From: Streptomyces sp. CA-278952
Lineage (GTDB): Bacteria > Actinomycetota > Actinomycetes > Streptomycetales > Streptomycetaceae
NCBI RefSeq assembly: GCF_028747205.1
Contig: NZ_CP112880.1
Coordinates: 3,906,001 to 3,970,000 of the forward strand
Length of the DNA stretch: 64,000 nt
Direction: 5' to 3'
The notes under the pieces are model-generated. The model searched no databases, had not been told where the DNA came from, and saw nothing but the letters and a program-made list of their open reading frames with translations. Made by a program: the position numbers and the translations under genes. Shown here piece after piece: positions 31,879 to 41,483 of the stretch. The first letter of the stretch is position 1; every line of letters begins with the position of its first letter.

Positions 31879-32814
31879 ATGTCAGCCACGCGCTACGCCT
31901 ATCTCGGTCCCGAAGGCACCTTCACCGAGGTCGCCCTCCGTACGCTCCCGGAAGCCGCCACCCGGGAACTCGTCCCGATGGTGTCCGTACCGGCCGCCCT
32001 GGACGCCGTGCGCAGCGGCGAGGCGGCGGCGGCGCTCGTGCCGATCGAGAACTCCGTCGAGGGCGGCATCACCGCGACGCTGGACGAGCTGGCCGGCGGG
32101 GAACCGCTGATGATCTACCGCGAGGTGCTGCTCTCCATCACCTTCGCGCTGCTGGTGAGGCCGGGGACCAAGCTGTCGGACATCAAGACGGTCACCGCGC
32201 ACCCGGCCGCCCAGCCGCAGGTGCGCAACTGGATGGCGACCCACCTCCCGCGGGCCCTGTGGGAGTCGGCGGCGTCCAACGCGGACGGGGCCCGGCTGGT
32301 CCAGGAGGGGCGGTACGACGCCGCGTTCGCCGGGGAGTTCGCCGCCGCGACCTACGGCCTGGAGCCGCTGGTGACGGAGATCCACGACGCGGAGAACGCG
32401 CAGACGCGCTTCGTCCTGGTGGGCCGGCCCGCCCGGCCCTCCGCACCGACCGGCGCGGACAAGACCTCCGTGGTGATCTGGCTGGGCGACGACCATCCCG
32501 GCGCCCTCCTCGAGCTGCTCCAGGAGTTCGCGGTGCGCGGCGTCAACCTGATGCTGATCCAGTCCCGCCCGACCGGCGAGGGCATCGGCAACTACTGCTT
32601 CGCCGTGGACGCCGAGGGACACATCGCGGACCGGCGGGTCGGGGAGGCCCTGATGGGGCTGAAGCGGATCAGCCCGAAGGTGCGGTTCCTCGGCTCGTAC
32701 CCGCGGGCGGGCGTCTCCCCGGACGAGGTGGGGCCGCTGCGGGCGGGCACGTCGGACACGGCGTTCACGGAAGCATCCGACTGGCTGGCGCGCAGCCAGG
32801 ACGGCCGGATCTGA
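31879..32814 (+). CDS. pheA: Prephenate dehydratase
   Basis: A 311-aa monofunctional enzyme converting prephenate to phenylpyruvate for phenylalanine synthesis. The catalytic domain (about 1-185) has GPEGTFTE, PIENSVEGG and the TRFVLVG motif with the essential Thr. A C-terminal ACT domain (about 200-280) includes the GALLELLQEF and LIQSRPT (ESRP-like) segments that bind phenylalanine for feedback control. The Phe-sensing motif suggests allosteric inhibition is retained. Chorismate mutase is not fused. Confidence 0.93.
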   Translation: MSATRYAYLGPEGTFTEVALRTLPEAATRELVPMVSVPAALDAVRSGEAAAALVPIENSVEGGITATLDELAGGEPLMIYREVLLSITFALLVRPGTKLSDIKTVTAHPAAQPQVRNWMATHLPRALWESAASNADGARLVQEGRYDAAFAGEFAAATYGLEPLVTEIHDAENAQTRFVLVGRPARPSAPTGADKTSVVIWLGDDHPGALLELLQEFAVRGVNLMLIQSRPTGEGIGNYCFAVDAEGHIADRRVGEALMGLKRISPKVRFLGSYPRAGVSPDEVGPLRAGTSDTAFTEASDWLARSQDGRI

Positions 32815-32830
32815 CGTTCGGGCAGGAGAA

Positions 32831-32855
32831 GCCCCGGTGCGAAGGCTCCCGGGGC
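32831..32855 (+). terminator. pheA terminator
   Basis: GCCCCGG (32831-32837) and CCGGGGC (32849-32855) form a hairpin 17 bp after the pheA stop, without a T tract. Confidence 0.6.
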
Positions 32856-32913
32856 GGCCTCCTTGCGCGCTCCGCAGCGGTGCGATCTACAGATAGTCAT
32901 GCACTCCGGAGAG

Positions 32914-33220
32914 TTATCCACAGGAAGGCTCTCAACCTGGGGACAAGTCGACATCGCAATGCGACATCGTCGACAAATCAACCCAGCTGGCCCGGAGTCA
33001 TCCACAGAGACCTTGGGCGGCGCGAGGCACCCACGCCGCTCCATTCTCTTGATCAACTCTTTAGGGCGACGAATTCCCACCCGAACGAGCTCGCGGGACA
33101 GGTTTGAGTGGGGCTTACGCAGGGCTTCGCCCGAGTTCCAGAGCAAATGCCCTCCGGAATCCACAGAACTTCCACACAGCCTGTGGATAACTATTCCGAC
33201 ACAGGGCCGCCTGTGGACAA
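32914..33220. other. DnaA-box cluster between pheA and serS
   Basis: Four strong DnaA boxes lie in 307 bp: TTATCCACA (32914-32922), TCATCCACA (32998-33006), and on the minus strand the complements of TGTGGATAA (33182-33190) and TGTGGACAA (33212-33220). Two weaker TCCACA sites are at 33160-33165 and 33171-33176. The whole 620-bp gap has no gene; its distal part holds the serS promoter. Confidence 0.75.
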
Positions 33221-33435
33221 CGGCGACCGGCGCGCGCTCAACTCCCGCCCCACTCAAGGCGGGTACGTCAAGAAGGATCACACCTTCTGCCCTGTTCAGG
33301 GGAGTTAACCACCGCTATTGACCCGCATCCGCACCCCTCTCCCCTCAGAGATATCAATTCCGGCAATTCGGTCAAAGTGACACGCTCGGTAATATCGGTT
33401 CCCGTGCGAGAACCGCGCACCGGTAGCCTGGAGGG

Positions 33436-34713
33436 GTGATTGACCTTCGCCTGCTCCGTGAGGACCCCGACCGTGTTCGCGCCTCCCAGCGCGCCCGTGG
33501 AGAGGACGTCGACCTCGTCGACGCCCTGCTCTCCGCCGACGAGCTGCGCAGGTCGTCCGGCGTCCGCTTCGACGAACTCCGTGCTGAACAGAAGTCCCTC
33601 GGCAAGCTGATCCCCAAGGCGACCCCCGAGGAGCGCACCGAGCTCCTCAAGAAGGCCGAACAGCTCAAGGCCGGCGTCAAGGCGGCCGACGCCGCCCAGG
33701 ACGAGGCCGACGCGGACGCCAAGCGGCTCCTGCTCCAGCTCGGCAACATCGTCCACGAGGACGTGCCGGTCGGCGGCGAGGAGGACTTCGTCGTCCTGGA
33801 GACCCACGGCACCATCCGGGACTTCGGCGCCGAGGGCTTCGAGCCCAAGGACCACCTGGAGATCGGCGAGGCGCTCGGCGCCATCGACATGGAGCGCGGG
33901 GCCAAGGTCTCCGGCTCGCGGTTCTACTACCTCACGGGCATCGGCGCGCTCCTGGAGCTCGCCCTCGTCAACGCGGCGATCGCGCAGGCCACCGAGGCCG
34001 GCTTCATCCCGATGCTCACCCCGGCACTGGTCCGCCCCCGCGCGATGGAGGGCACCGGCTTCCTCGGCCAGGCCTCGGAGAACGTGTACCACCTGGAGAA
34101 GGACGACTACTACCTGGTCGGCACCTCCGAGGTCCCCCTCGCCGCGTACCACATGGACGAGATCATCGACGCCGACAAGCTGCCCCTGCGGTACGCCGGG
34201 TTCTCCCCGTGCTTCCGCCGCGAGGCCGGCACGTACGGCAAGGACACCCGCGGCATCTTCCGCGTCCACCAGTTCGACAAGGTCGAGATGTTCTCGTACG
34301 TCGACCCCGCGGACGCCGAGGCCGAGCACCGCAGGCTCCTGGACTGGGAGAAGCAGTGGCTCACCGCCCTCGAACTGCCCTTCCAGGTGATCGACGTCGC
34401 CACCGGTGACCTCGGCTCCTCCGCTTCGCGGAAGTTCGACTGCGAGGCGTGGATCCCGACCCAGGGCAAGTACCGCGAGCTCACCTCCGCGTCGAACTGC
34501 GACGGCTTCCAGGCCCGCCGCCTGTCCGTCCGGATGCGGGAGGGCAAGAAGATCCAGCCGCTGGCCACGCTGAACGGCACGCTCTGCGCCGTACCGCGCA
34601 CGATCGTGGCGATCCTGGAGAACCACCAGCTTCCCGACGGTTCGGTCCGGGTGCCCGAGATGCTCCGTCCGTACCTGGGCGGGCGCGAGGTCCTGGAACC
34701 GGTCGCCAAGTGA
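33436..34713 (+). CDS. serS: Seryl-tRNA synthetase
   Basis: A 425-aa class II synthetase that charges tRNA-Ser. The N-terminal helical arm (about 1-105) binds the long variable arm of the tRNA; the catalytic core has motif 2 around [10 protein letters not shown] and motif 3 around [21 protein letters not shown] start after GGAGGG. The stop overlaps the next gene. I looked for a T-box leader upstream and saw none. Confidence 0.95.
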   Translation: MIDLRLLREDPDRVRASQRARGEDVDLVDALLSADELRRSSGVRFDELRAEQKSLGKLIPKATPEERTELLKKAEQLKAGVKAADAAQDEADADAKRLLLQLGNIVHEDVPVGGEEDFVVLETHGTIRDFGAEGFEPKDHLEIGEALGAIDMERGAKVSGSRFYYLTGIGALLELALVNAAIAQATEAGFIPMLTPALVRPRAMEGTGFLGQASENVYHLEKDDYYLVGTSEVPLAAYHMDEIIDADKLPLRYAGFSPCFRREAGTYGKDTRGIFRVHQFDKVEMFSYVDPADAEAEHRRLLDWEKQWLTALELPFQVIDVATGDLGSSASRKFDCEAWIPTQGKYRELTSASNCDGFQARRLSVRMREGKKIQPLATLNGTLCAVPRTIVAILENHQLPDGSVRVPEMLRPYLGGREVLEPVAK

Positions 34714-35525
34714 CCTTCCCCTACAAGCTCGTCGCGACCGACCTCGACGGCACACTGCTGCGCGGGGACGACACGGTCTCCGAGCGCACCCGCGAGGCTC
34801 TGGCCGCCGCCACGTCGGCCGGCGCCGCGCACATCATCGTCACCGGACGTGCGGTCCCCTGGACCCGGCACATCCTGGACGACCTCGGTTACGAGGGGCT
34901 CGCGGTCTGCGGTCAGGGCGCGCAGGTCTACCACGCGGGCGAGCACAAGCTGCTGACCTCGCTGACCCTGGACCGGCAGCTCGCCGGTCTCGCGCTGTCC
35001 AAGATCGAGGCGGAGGTCGGCCCGCTGCATCTGGCCGCCAGCCGCGACGGGCTGGACGGCGAGGTGCTGGTGGGCCCCGGCTACCGGGTGCAGGAAGGGC
35101 CGCTCCCGTATCTCTTCGTGGACGACGCCACCGAGATGTGGACCGCCCCCCTCAACAAGGTCTACATCCAGCACCCGGAGCTGGACGACGACGCGCTCGC
35201 CTTCGCCGCGCGGGCGGCGGTCGGCAGCCTGGTCGACGTGGTCATGGCCGGCACCGGCGTGGTCGAGATCCTGCCGCTGGGCCTGAGCAAGGCGACCGGC
35301 CTCTCGCTGGCCGCCCGCCGGCTCGGCGTGAAGGCGGCCGACACGATCGCCTTCGGCGACATGCCGAACGACATCCCGATGTTCGGCTGGGCCCACCACG
35401 GCGTGGCCATGGCCAACGCCCACGACGATCTGAAGGCCGTCGCCCACGAGATCACGGCCTCCAACGAGGACGACGGCATCGCGGTGGTTCTGGAGGAACT
35501 GCTCCGCTCGGCGCCCGTGCAGTAG
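34710..35525 (+). CDS. Cof-type HAD phosphatase
   Basis: A 271-aa HAD hydrolase with the nucleophile motif DLDGTLL (about 10-16), motif II IIVTGR and motif [15 protein letters not shown]. The IIB cap lies between. Such enzymes dephosphorylate sugar phosphates or cofactors. GTG start overlaps the serS stop (GTGA), implying co-translation with serS. A paralogue occurs at 46056-46913 with the same layout. Confidence 0.88.
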   Translation: MTFPYKLVATDLDGTLLRGDDTVSERTREALAAATSAGAAHIIVTGRAVPWTRHILDDLGYEGLAVCGQGAQVYHAGEHKLLTSLTLDRQLAGLALSKIEAEVGPLHLAASRDGLDGEVLVGPGYRVQEGPLPYLFVDDATEMWTAPLNKVYIQHPELDDDALAFAARAAVGSLVDVVMAGTGVVEILPLGLSKATGLSLAARRLGVKAADTIAFGDMPNDIPMFGWAHHGVAMANAHDDLKAVAHEITASNEDDGIAVVLEELLRSAPVQ

Positions 35526-35606
35526 GACGCCCCACCGGACAGCGCGACAGCGGCCCGGCACCCGTACCCACGGTGCCGGGCCGCCGGTGTGTCAGCGCTG
35601 CTTGCG

Positions 35607-36305
35607 CTACCCGCGCTGCCCGCTACGGCGGCGCAGATCCTTCAGCTGCCGGGCGAAGGAGTCCAGCCGCCCGTCCAGGCGGGCGACGTCCTGCCGCACA
35701 TCCGTCAGCCGCAGGCTCATCGCCCCGACCACCTGGTGCGTCACCTCCACCTTGCGGTCCAGACTGTCGAGCCGCTCCGACATCCGCACCAGCACCGGCC
35801 CCAGCTCCTGCAGCGCACTGCCGACGCCGGTGAGGCAGCTCTCGATGCGCGTGACGCGCTGGTCGAGGGAGGCGTACTGCGTGCGCAGCGACTCCTCGGC
35901 GTCGAGGAGGTACGTACGCACGCAGCGAGCAATGTCGCTGTCGCGAAGAAGCATGGCGACGTTGAGGACGGTGCGGCGGGTGTAGAGCCGCAGCTGCGTG
36001 GCCGCCTGTGGATAACTCTCCACCCCTTCGCGGGCCCATAGCGACATCATGTCGCCATGGAAGGACTGCAGGTCAGCGCCGCGCAACACGCGCAGCCCAC
36101 TCTCGGTCAACTCCTCCTGGTGCCGATCGGTCAGCCTTTTGACCGCACCTGTGGATACTTCGAAGTAACGAGCCACCTCCTCTGTGCGAACGTGAATTCC
36201 GTCCGGGAGCATGACCAGGCTCTTCACCTTGTCGAGGACGTCGACGCGCCCCATCTGCTCCACGCGCAACGCGCGCGATTCGAGCAGGGCGACTTCCGTG
36301 GGCAT
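35607..36305 (-). CDS. Phage-antirepressor-like coiled-coil protein
   Basis: A 232-aa protein. Residues about 1-130 show a winged/HTH-like region (EEVARYFEVSTGAVKRLTDR) and a stretch RLYTRRTVLNVAMLLRDSDI that resembles the antirepressor/Bro-like domains of phages. The C-terminal 100 residues are a heptad-repeat coiled coil (SLDQRVTRIESCLTGVGSAL onward). The ATG at 36305 has AAAGG. It stands alone between convergent or divergent neighbours. Two DnaA-box-like sites (36007-36015, 36150-36158) fall inside it. Chromosomal function unknown. Confidence 0.55.
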   Translation of the reverse strand: MPTEVALLESRALRVEQMGRVDVLDKVKSLVMLPDGIHVRTEEVARYFEVSTGAVKRLTDRHQEELTESGLRVLRGADLQSFHGDMMSLWAREGVESYPQAATQLRLYTRRTVLNVAMLLRDSDIARCVRTYLLDAEESLRTQYASLDQRVTRIESCLTGVGSALQELGPVLVRMSERLDSLDRKVEVTHQVVGAMSLRLTDVRQDVARLDGRLDSFARQLKDLRRRSGQRG

Positions 36306-36540
36306 GGGTGTGCCTTTCGTACGAGGGAATGACAAGGACGGCCCACACCCCGGGCTTCAGGGGTGGAGGACGCTCACGGTTGCCACTCACTCGATGACCG
36401 ATCCGGTGGGCTGAGCCTCACCCGGTACCGGCATTCCCCTATTTCACGATCGCTACGACGCCACGGATTCCAGTTGCCTCCACGCACCCTGCCCAACGAC
36501 CCGATAAACGTACGGTCACGCGCACATCTGTCCGCTCATA

Positions 36541-36580
36541 CGACGACCCCCGCCCATGTCCGAAAGGGCGGGGGTCGTCG
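36541..36580. terminator. Terminator of the ABC operon
   Basis: CGACGACCCCCGCCC (36541-36555) and its exact complement (36566-36580) form a 15-bp stem with a 10-nt loop, 28 bp after the last gene of the minus-strand ABC operon. Confidence 0.75.
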
Positions 36581-36607
36581 GGGCGCGCGGAGCTCAGGCC
36601 GGAAGGC

Positions 36608-37327
36608 TCACTCCTCGCCTGCCAGCTTCAGCGCCCGCAGCTTCTGGCCCGCGTACCAGGTGGCGGCGACCGTGACCGCGACCAGCAGGACCGTGGCGAG
36701 CGGCAGGCCGACTTCCGAGGTCACCGCGCCGTCGCCCGCGACCTTCTGGGCGACCGCCAGGGACCACTGCTGGACGCTGAGCGTCCGAGCCCCGGCCACC
36801 AGGCTGCCGAACAGGGCCTCCCAGACCAGCGCGTAGACCAGGCCGAGGACGACCGCGTGTCGGCTGACCGTGCCGAGCAGCAGGAACAGCGCGCTGTACG
36901 CGATCGAGGCGACCAGCGCCGCGATCGTGTAGGCGACGGCGACCTGCTGGCCGTTGCCGTTGAGGATCAGGCCCGCGAGAAGCGTCGGCAGGGCGGAGAA
37001 CACCATGGTCACCGCGATGGCCACGATCAGCTTGGTGAAGATGATCGTGGGCCGCTTCACGGGCTTGGCGAGCAGATAGACGATCGAGCCGTCGTCGATC
37101 TCGGGGCCGATCGCCCCGGTGCCCGCGATCACGCCGATCAGCGGCACCATCGTGGCGATGGCGAAACCGCCGAGGACGTCCGAGGCGATCTGGTCATCGG
37201 CTCCGGCGAACATGCGCACGGCCGCGGCGATGAGCAGCAGCAGTGCGGGCAGGACGAACAGGATGGCGGCCCGGCGCCGGCCGAGCAGGGCCCGGTAGGT
37301 GAGCCGGGCGACTGTGGGGTCGTACAT
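36608..37327 (-). CDS. ABC transporter permease (ABC-2 type)
   Basis: A 239-aa membrane protein with about six helices (around 20-40, 52-75, 98-125, 132-158, 165-185, 205-228) of the ABC-2/NosY-like class. It is the last gene of a four-gene operon and partners the ATPase at 37358. The second helix carries the usual polar ISD-like spacing. Substrate unknown. Confidence 0.85.
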   Translation of the reverse strand: MYDPTVARLTYRALLGRRRAAILFVLPALLLLIAAAVRMFAGADDQIASDVLGGFAIATMVPLIGVIAGTGAIGPEIDDGSIVYLLAKPVKRPTIIFTKLIVAIAVTMVFSALPTLLAGLILNGNGQQVAVAYTIAALVASIAYSALFLLLGTVSRHAVVLGLVYALVWEALFGSLVAGARTLSVQQWSLAVAQKVAGDGAVTSEVGLPLATVLLVAVTVAATWYAGQKLRALKLAGEE

Positions 37328-37357
37328 GACGGTGCACAGCTCCTTTCAGGCCACTAC

Positions 37358-38269
37358 TCAGGCCGCTACGAGGTAGGAAAAGACCGATTCGAGGGACTCG
37401 TCGGACGGTGAGACGGTGAGCAGCCGGATGGACTGCTCACGGGCCACCCTCGGCAGCAGTTCGGTGAACCGCCCGAAGTCGACGGCCTGGATACGCAGCG
37501 CCTGCTCGGTCACGTCGACCTCGATGCCCGCCGTGGACGGGTCGGCGATGAGCGCGGCCGCGAGGGCCCGGTCGTCGCTGGAGCGCACCAGATAGCGGTG
37601 CGGGCGGTCCGTCATCAGCCGGCGGATCTTCCGGAAGTCGCCGGACGCGGCGTGACGGCCGGCCACGATCACCTCGATGTGCGAGGCCAACTGCTCGACC
37701 TCTTCGAGGATGTGTGACGAGAACAGGACCGTGCGCCCCTCGTCCCCCATCCGCCGCAGCAGTTCCATCAGCTGCATCCGCTGGCGCGGGTCCATCCCGT
37801 TGAACGGCTCGTCCAGGAGCAGCACCGAGGGCTCGTGGACCAGCGCGGACGCCATCTTCACGCGCTGGCGCATGCCCTTGCTGTACGTGGAGATCTTGCG
37901 GTCCTGCGCGTACTCCATCTGGACCGTGGCAAGCGCCTTCTGCGCCTCGGCCCCGCCCAGGCCCTGGAGTTCGGCGTTGGCGACGACGAATTCCTTGCCG
38001 GTGAGAAAGTCGTACATCCCCTCCCGCTCCGGGACGATGCCGATCTTCTTGTAGACGGCTTCGTTGCGCCAGATCGGCCGGCCGTCGAGCGTGACCTTCC
38101 CCGTCGAGGGGGCGAGGAATCCGCCCATCATGTTGATGAGGGTGGACTTTCCGGCGCCGTTCGGGCCGAGAAGTCCGGTGACGCCGGGCCCCACGGTCAT
38201 GGAGACGTCGTTGACGGCGACCACGTTGCCGAACCAGCGCGAGGTGTGGTCGATCTCGATGGTGGTCAC
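37358..38269 (-). CDS. ABC transporter ATP-binding protein
   Basis: A 303-aa ATPase. Walker A is GPNGAGKST, the signature YSKGMRQRV and Walker B VLLLDEPFNGMD, with the H-loop in FSSHILEEV. The C-terminal 80 residues are an extension seen in exporter ATPases. GTG start overlaps the upstream permease stop (GTGA). It pairs with the downstream permease at 36608. Confidence 0.92.
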   Translation of the reverse strand: MTTIEIDHTSRWFGNVVAVNDVSMTVGPGVTGLLGPNGAGKSTLINMMGGFLAPSTGKVTLDGRPIWRNEAVYKKIGIVPEREGMYDFLTGKEFVVANAELQGLGGAEAQKALATVQMEYAQDRKISTYSKGMRQRVKMASALVHEPSVLLLDEPFNGMDPRQRMQLMELLRRMGDEGRTVLFSSHILEEVEQLASHIEVIVAGRHAASGDFRKIRRLMTDRPHRYLVRSSDDRALAAALIADPSTAGIEVDVTEQALRIQAVDFGRFTELLPRVAREQSIRLLTVSPSDESLESVFSYLVAA

Positions 38270-39174
38270 AGCCCGACCCTCCGGTAGCGGCGCATCAGAA
38301 CGGCGTACGAGCCGGCGACGAGCGCGAGAACAACGAACAGATAGACCACGCCGGTGCCGGCGTCCGGGCCTTCCCCTCCGGGGAAGGCGGAGGGGGCGCC
38401 GAGGAACGCGGTCTGGACGCCGTCGATCAGCGTGATCGGCGAGAAGAGGCCCAGCCACTGCACGGCCCCCTCCGACCCGGTCTCCCAGGCGATGGCCTGG
38501 ACCGTCGAGACGGCGCCGTAGGTGATGGTCAGGAGGGCGATCACCGCGGCGACGCCGAAGCCGCGCCGGGGGGTCAGGGCGGCCATCACGAGGCCGAGGC
38601 CGGCGAACAGCACGGACAGCAGCGCCACCGACACCAGTCCCTGGCCGAACCACTTGGTCTGATCGGCGAAGTCGAACTTCGCGAGCAGAGAGCCCACATA
38701 GAGGACGAGCAGCGGCGCGCCGGTGAGGATGAAGAGCGCGGCGGCGGTGGCGGCGAACTTCGCCCCCACGTAGTCGGCGCGTTCGATCGGCCGCGAAAAG
38801 TACAGGGGGACGCTCTTGAACCGGAGGTCCCTGGACACCGCCTGCGGCGCCTGGGCGGCGATGAACAGGCCGATGACGGCCTGGAGGTAGATCGCGTACG
38901 AGGTGTACTCGACCACCAGCTTGCTGGCGTCCGGGGCGGCCATGGAGACCGCCACCAGGATCGCCGCGACCAGCGTCATCACGCCGAACAGCAGCATGGG
39001 GAGCACCTTGGACTTGGCGGAACGGCCCAGTCCGAAGGAGCCCCGCAGCGTCTGCGAGAACAGGGAGCGGCGGGCGTAGGCCCGGCCGAGCCGCGGTCCG
39101 TCGTAGGAGCGGTAGCCGATGTTGTGGATCCGGGAGGCGTCGCGCCCGGCCGCGGTCCCGGTCTCAGTGCTCAT
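38266..39174 (-). CDS. ABC transporter permease (ABC-2 type)
   Basis: A 302-aa permease with a long cytoplasmic N-terminus (about 1-60, including RIHNIGYRSYDGPRLGRAYA) and six predicted helices. Its start overlaps the end of the upstream ATPase gene by 11 bases, so the pair is translationally coupled. The N-terminal motif with GYRSYDGPRLGR is typical of actinobacterial exporters of this class. Substrate unknown. Confidence 0.87.
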   Translation of the reverse strand: MSTETGTAAGRDASRIHNIGYRSYDGPRLGRAYARRSLFSQTLRGSFGLGRSAKSKVLPMLLFGVMTLVAAILVAVSMAAPDASKLVVEYTSYAIYLQAVIGLFIAAQAPQAVSRDLRFKSVPLYFSRPIERADYVGAKFAATAAALFILTGAPLLVLYVGSLLAKFDFADQTKWFGQGLVSVALLSVLFAGLGLVMAALTPRRGFGVAAVIALLTITYGAVSTVQAIAWETGSEGAVQWLGLFSPITLIDGVQTAFLGAPSAFPGGEGPDAGTGVVYLFVVLALVAGSYAVLMRRYRRVGL

Positions 39175-40201
39175 CGCGACCGCTTCCCTTCTGCTGTACG
39201 GCCCCGGCGGTGGCGGCCGCGGCCGGGACGGCGGTGCTGTGCGCCCCGCCCTGTTCGGTACGGAAGACCTCGGCGATGTGGTGGCGGCGCTGTTCCATGC
39301 GGACCAGGCCGAGCCCGAGTCCGGCGACGCTGTCGCGGACCAGGTCGTACGTGTCCTCGCCGGCCGCCTCGATCAGCAGGATGTGGCCCGCGCCCGGCAG
39401 CCCCTCCGCGTCGATCCCGTCGTGGCCGATGAGGGTGACCCCGGCGTCGGTGAGGATCTTGCGCAGCGCGCCGGTGCCGTCGGGATGGGCGTCGCTGTCG
39501 GTCACCTCGACCGCGAGGGTCGCGGTGGTCTGCGTGAAGTCGCTGGTGGAGCTGGAGCGCAGGAGCGTACCGCCGTCGATGACGACGACGTGGTCGCAGG
39601 TGCGTTCCAGTTCGCCCAGGAGGTGCGAGGTCACCAGCACGGAGATGCCGAAGTCGGTGTGGATCCGGCGGATCAGGCCGAGCATCTCGTCACGGCCGAC
39701 CGGGTCCAGGCCGTTGGTCGGCTCGTCGAGGAGGACCAGCTGGGGGTCGTGGACGAGGGCCTGGGCCAGCTTGACCCGCTGCTTCATGCCGGTCGAGTAG
39801 CCGCCGATGGGCCGGTAGCGCTCCTCGTAGAGGCCTACGTGGCGCAGGGTGTCGGCCGTGCGCTCACGGGCCGCGGTGGGAGGCAGCCCCGACATCCGGG
39901 CCATGTGCACGACGAACTCGGTCGCCGAGACGTCGGGCGGCAGGCAGTCGTGCTCGGGCATGTACCCCACCCGTTCCCGGATGGCGGCGCCGCTGGTCGC
40001 CACGTCAAGCCCGAGCACTGCGGCCCGGCCCTCGGTGGCGGGGGAGAGACCCAGCAGGATCTTGATCAGTGTGGACTTGCCGGCTCCGTTGGAACCCACC
40101 AGACCGGTCACACCCGGTCCGATGTCCAACGTGAGCCGGTCAAGCGCGGTCACCCGGGGGAACCGCATGCTCAGGGCTTCGGTAGCGATAACGGCTGTCA
40201 C
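39164..40201 (-). CDS. ABC transporter ATP-binding protein
   Basis: A 345-aa ATPase opening the operon. Walker A GSNGAGKST, signature YSTGMKQRV, Walker B VLLDEPTNGLD and H-loop VTSHLLGEL are present. A C-terminal domain follows the ATPase core (about 225-345). GTG start. With three coupled genes it forms two ATPase-permease pairs in tandem, probably parts of one exporter or of two related ones. Confidence 0.92.
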   Translation of the reverse strand: MTAVIATEALSMRFPRVTALDRLTLDIGPGVTGLVGSNGAGKSTLIKILLGLSPATEGRAAVLGLDVATSGAAIRERVGYMPEHDCLPPDVSATEFVVHMARMSGLPPTAARERTADTLRHVGLYEERYRPIGGYSTGMKQRVKLAQALVHDPQLVLLDEPTNGLDPVGRDEMLGLIRRIHTDFGISVLVTSHLLGELERTCDHVVVIDGGTLLRSSSTSDFTQTTATLAVEVTDSDAHPDGTGALRKILTDAGVTLIGHDGIDAEGLPGAGHILLIEAAGEDTYDLVRDSVAGLGLGLVRMEQRRHHIAEVFRTEQGGAHSTAVPAAAATAGAVQQKGSGRDEH

Positions 40202-40319
40202 GGCAACGACGTTAGTGGCGCGGGCCACAGGGGTCGTCAGCCCTGATGGCTGGATCCACGTCAGACTCCAGGAGTACGCGCCCGTAGGGGGACCCCGCGG
40301 AGGACAAGGCCCGGACTCC

Positions 40320-40388
40320 GGGGCGTGGGTGCGCCCGGGGCCGGGGCGTGGGTGCGCCCGCGGCCGGGGCGTGGGTGCGCCCGGGGCC
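40320..40388. repeat. Three tandem 23-bp GC-rich repeats
   Basis: Three copies of a 23-bp unit starting GGGGCGTGGGTGCGCCCG (40320, 40343, 40366), identical except for one base in the second. They are followed by CACAGGCGGGG and CCCACCGGCGG repeats. The 40202-40622 gap otherwise holds only a promoter and the two DnaA boxes below. Confidence 0.8.
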
Positions 40389-40484
40389 CTCCAGAGGGGC
40401 CGGTTGCCCGGGTTCCCACGGGCGGCGGCGGTGCGCAGTCCCCACAGGCGGGGTGGTGCCCGTTCCCACCGGCGGGGGGCGGAG

Positions 40485-40524
40485 TTCTCCACAGGCGGGG
40501 CGCCCGGCACCCCACTTGTCCACA
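40485..40524. other. Pair of DnaA boxes
   Basis: TTCTCCACA (40485-40493) and TTGTCCACA (40516-40524) lie on the plus strand about 100 bp before the M24-like gene. The second is the perfect Streptomyces DnaA box. Confidence 0.5.
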
Positions 40525-40622
40525 GGACATGCGGCCCCCTTGACGCAGCCGCCGGACATGGTCACATTCATCAGTGTCACGTTACGGACGCGTACCGCAC
40601 ACGGCAGGGAACGGACGGTGGC

Positions 40623-41483
40623 ATGACCGGCTTGACCGCGGGAGTACAGCACGAGATCACCCCGGAGCTGCGGGGGTTCAGGGAAGTCCAGAGTCTGGCC
40701 GCTGCCTGCGCGGAGGCGGTCGCCGGTCAGCTGCGTTCGGGGGTGACCGAGCGCGAGGCGGCCCGGATGCAGCGCACGTGGCTGCGCGAGCGCGGCGTGC
40801 GCGACTGGTTCCACCTCCCGTTCGCCTGGTTCGGGGACCGTACGGCCTTCGCCGGGGTCAGGGTGCCGCTGCGGTTCTTCCCGACCGACCGGAAGCTGGA
40901 GCCCGGGATGCCGTTCATCCTCGACCTTGCCCCGGTGTACAAGGGCTTCACCGCCCATGTCGGGTATGCGGGGTGCCTCGGCCTCAATCCCCTGCACGAC
41001 AGACTGCTGGCCGATCTGGAGGCCCACCGCGAGCTGATCCTGCGCGAGGTGCGCGAGCGCCGTTCGCTGCGCGAGATATACGAGGACGTCGAACGCCTCA
41101 TGACCGCGCAGGGGTACGCCAACAGGCACCGGGCCCACCTCTTCGGCGTGCTGGCCCACAAGGTCAACCGCGTCGCCGAACCCCGTTGGTCGCCGCAGGT
41201 GTTCGGGTTCGGCGCCCAGGCCATCAAGGGGCTGATGAGCGACGCGGTGCACGGTCATCGGGACGGCTGGTCGCCGCTGTGGAGCCCGTACCGCTTCTCC
41301 GACCACCCACCGCAGCCGGGCCTCTGGGCGGTCGGACCCCACCTCGGATTCCGGGGTACGGGCGCGAAGTTCGAGGAGATCCTGGTCGTCACCGACTCCG
41401 GGGACCCCAAGCAGAGCGCTTTCTGGCTGGACGACGATCTGCCGCACGTGCGGCGCTGGGCCGAGGAGAAGGTGGCGGCGTGA
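40623..41483 (+). CDS. M24-like (aminopeptidase P fold) protein, possibly inactive
   Basis: A 286-aa protein with a pita-bread fold. FILDLAPVYKGFTAHVGYAG corresponds to the metal-binding strand, but the second Asp of the D-x10-D pair is replaced by His (TAHVG), and the EPG motif is missing; HRAHLFGVLAHKVN and KFEEILVVTD remain. Hence it may bind metal unusually or not at all. Its stop overlaps the next gene. First gene of a three-gene coupled operon. Confidence 0.75.
   Translation: MTGLTAGVQHEITPELRGFREVQSLAAACAEAVAGQLRSGVTEREAARMQRTWLRERGVRDWFHLPFAWFGDRTAFAGVRVPLRFFPTDRKLEPGMPFILDLAPVYKGFTAHVGYAGCLGLNPLHDRLLADLEAHRELILREVRERRSLREIYEDVERLMTAQGYANRHRAHLFGVLAHKVNRVAEPRWSPQVFGFGAQAIKGLMSDAVHGHRDGWSPLWSPYRFSDHPPQPGLWAVGPHLGFRGTGAKFEEILVVTDSGDPKQSAFWLDDDLPHVRRWAEEKVAA

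Noticed and set aside
33230..33435. T-box leader for serS
   Set aside because: No specifier loop, T-box sequence or antiterminator was seen.
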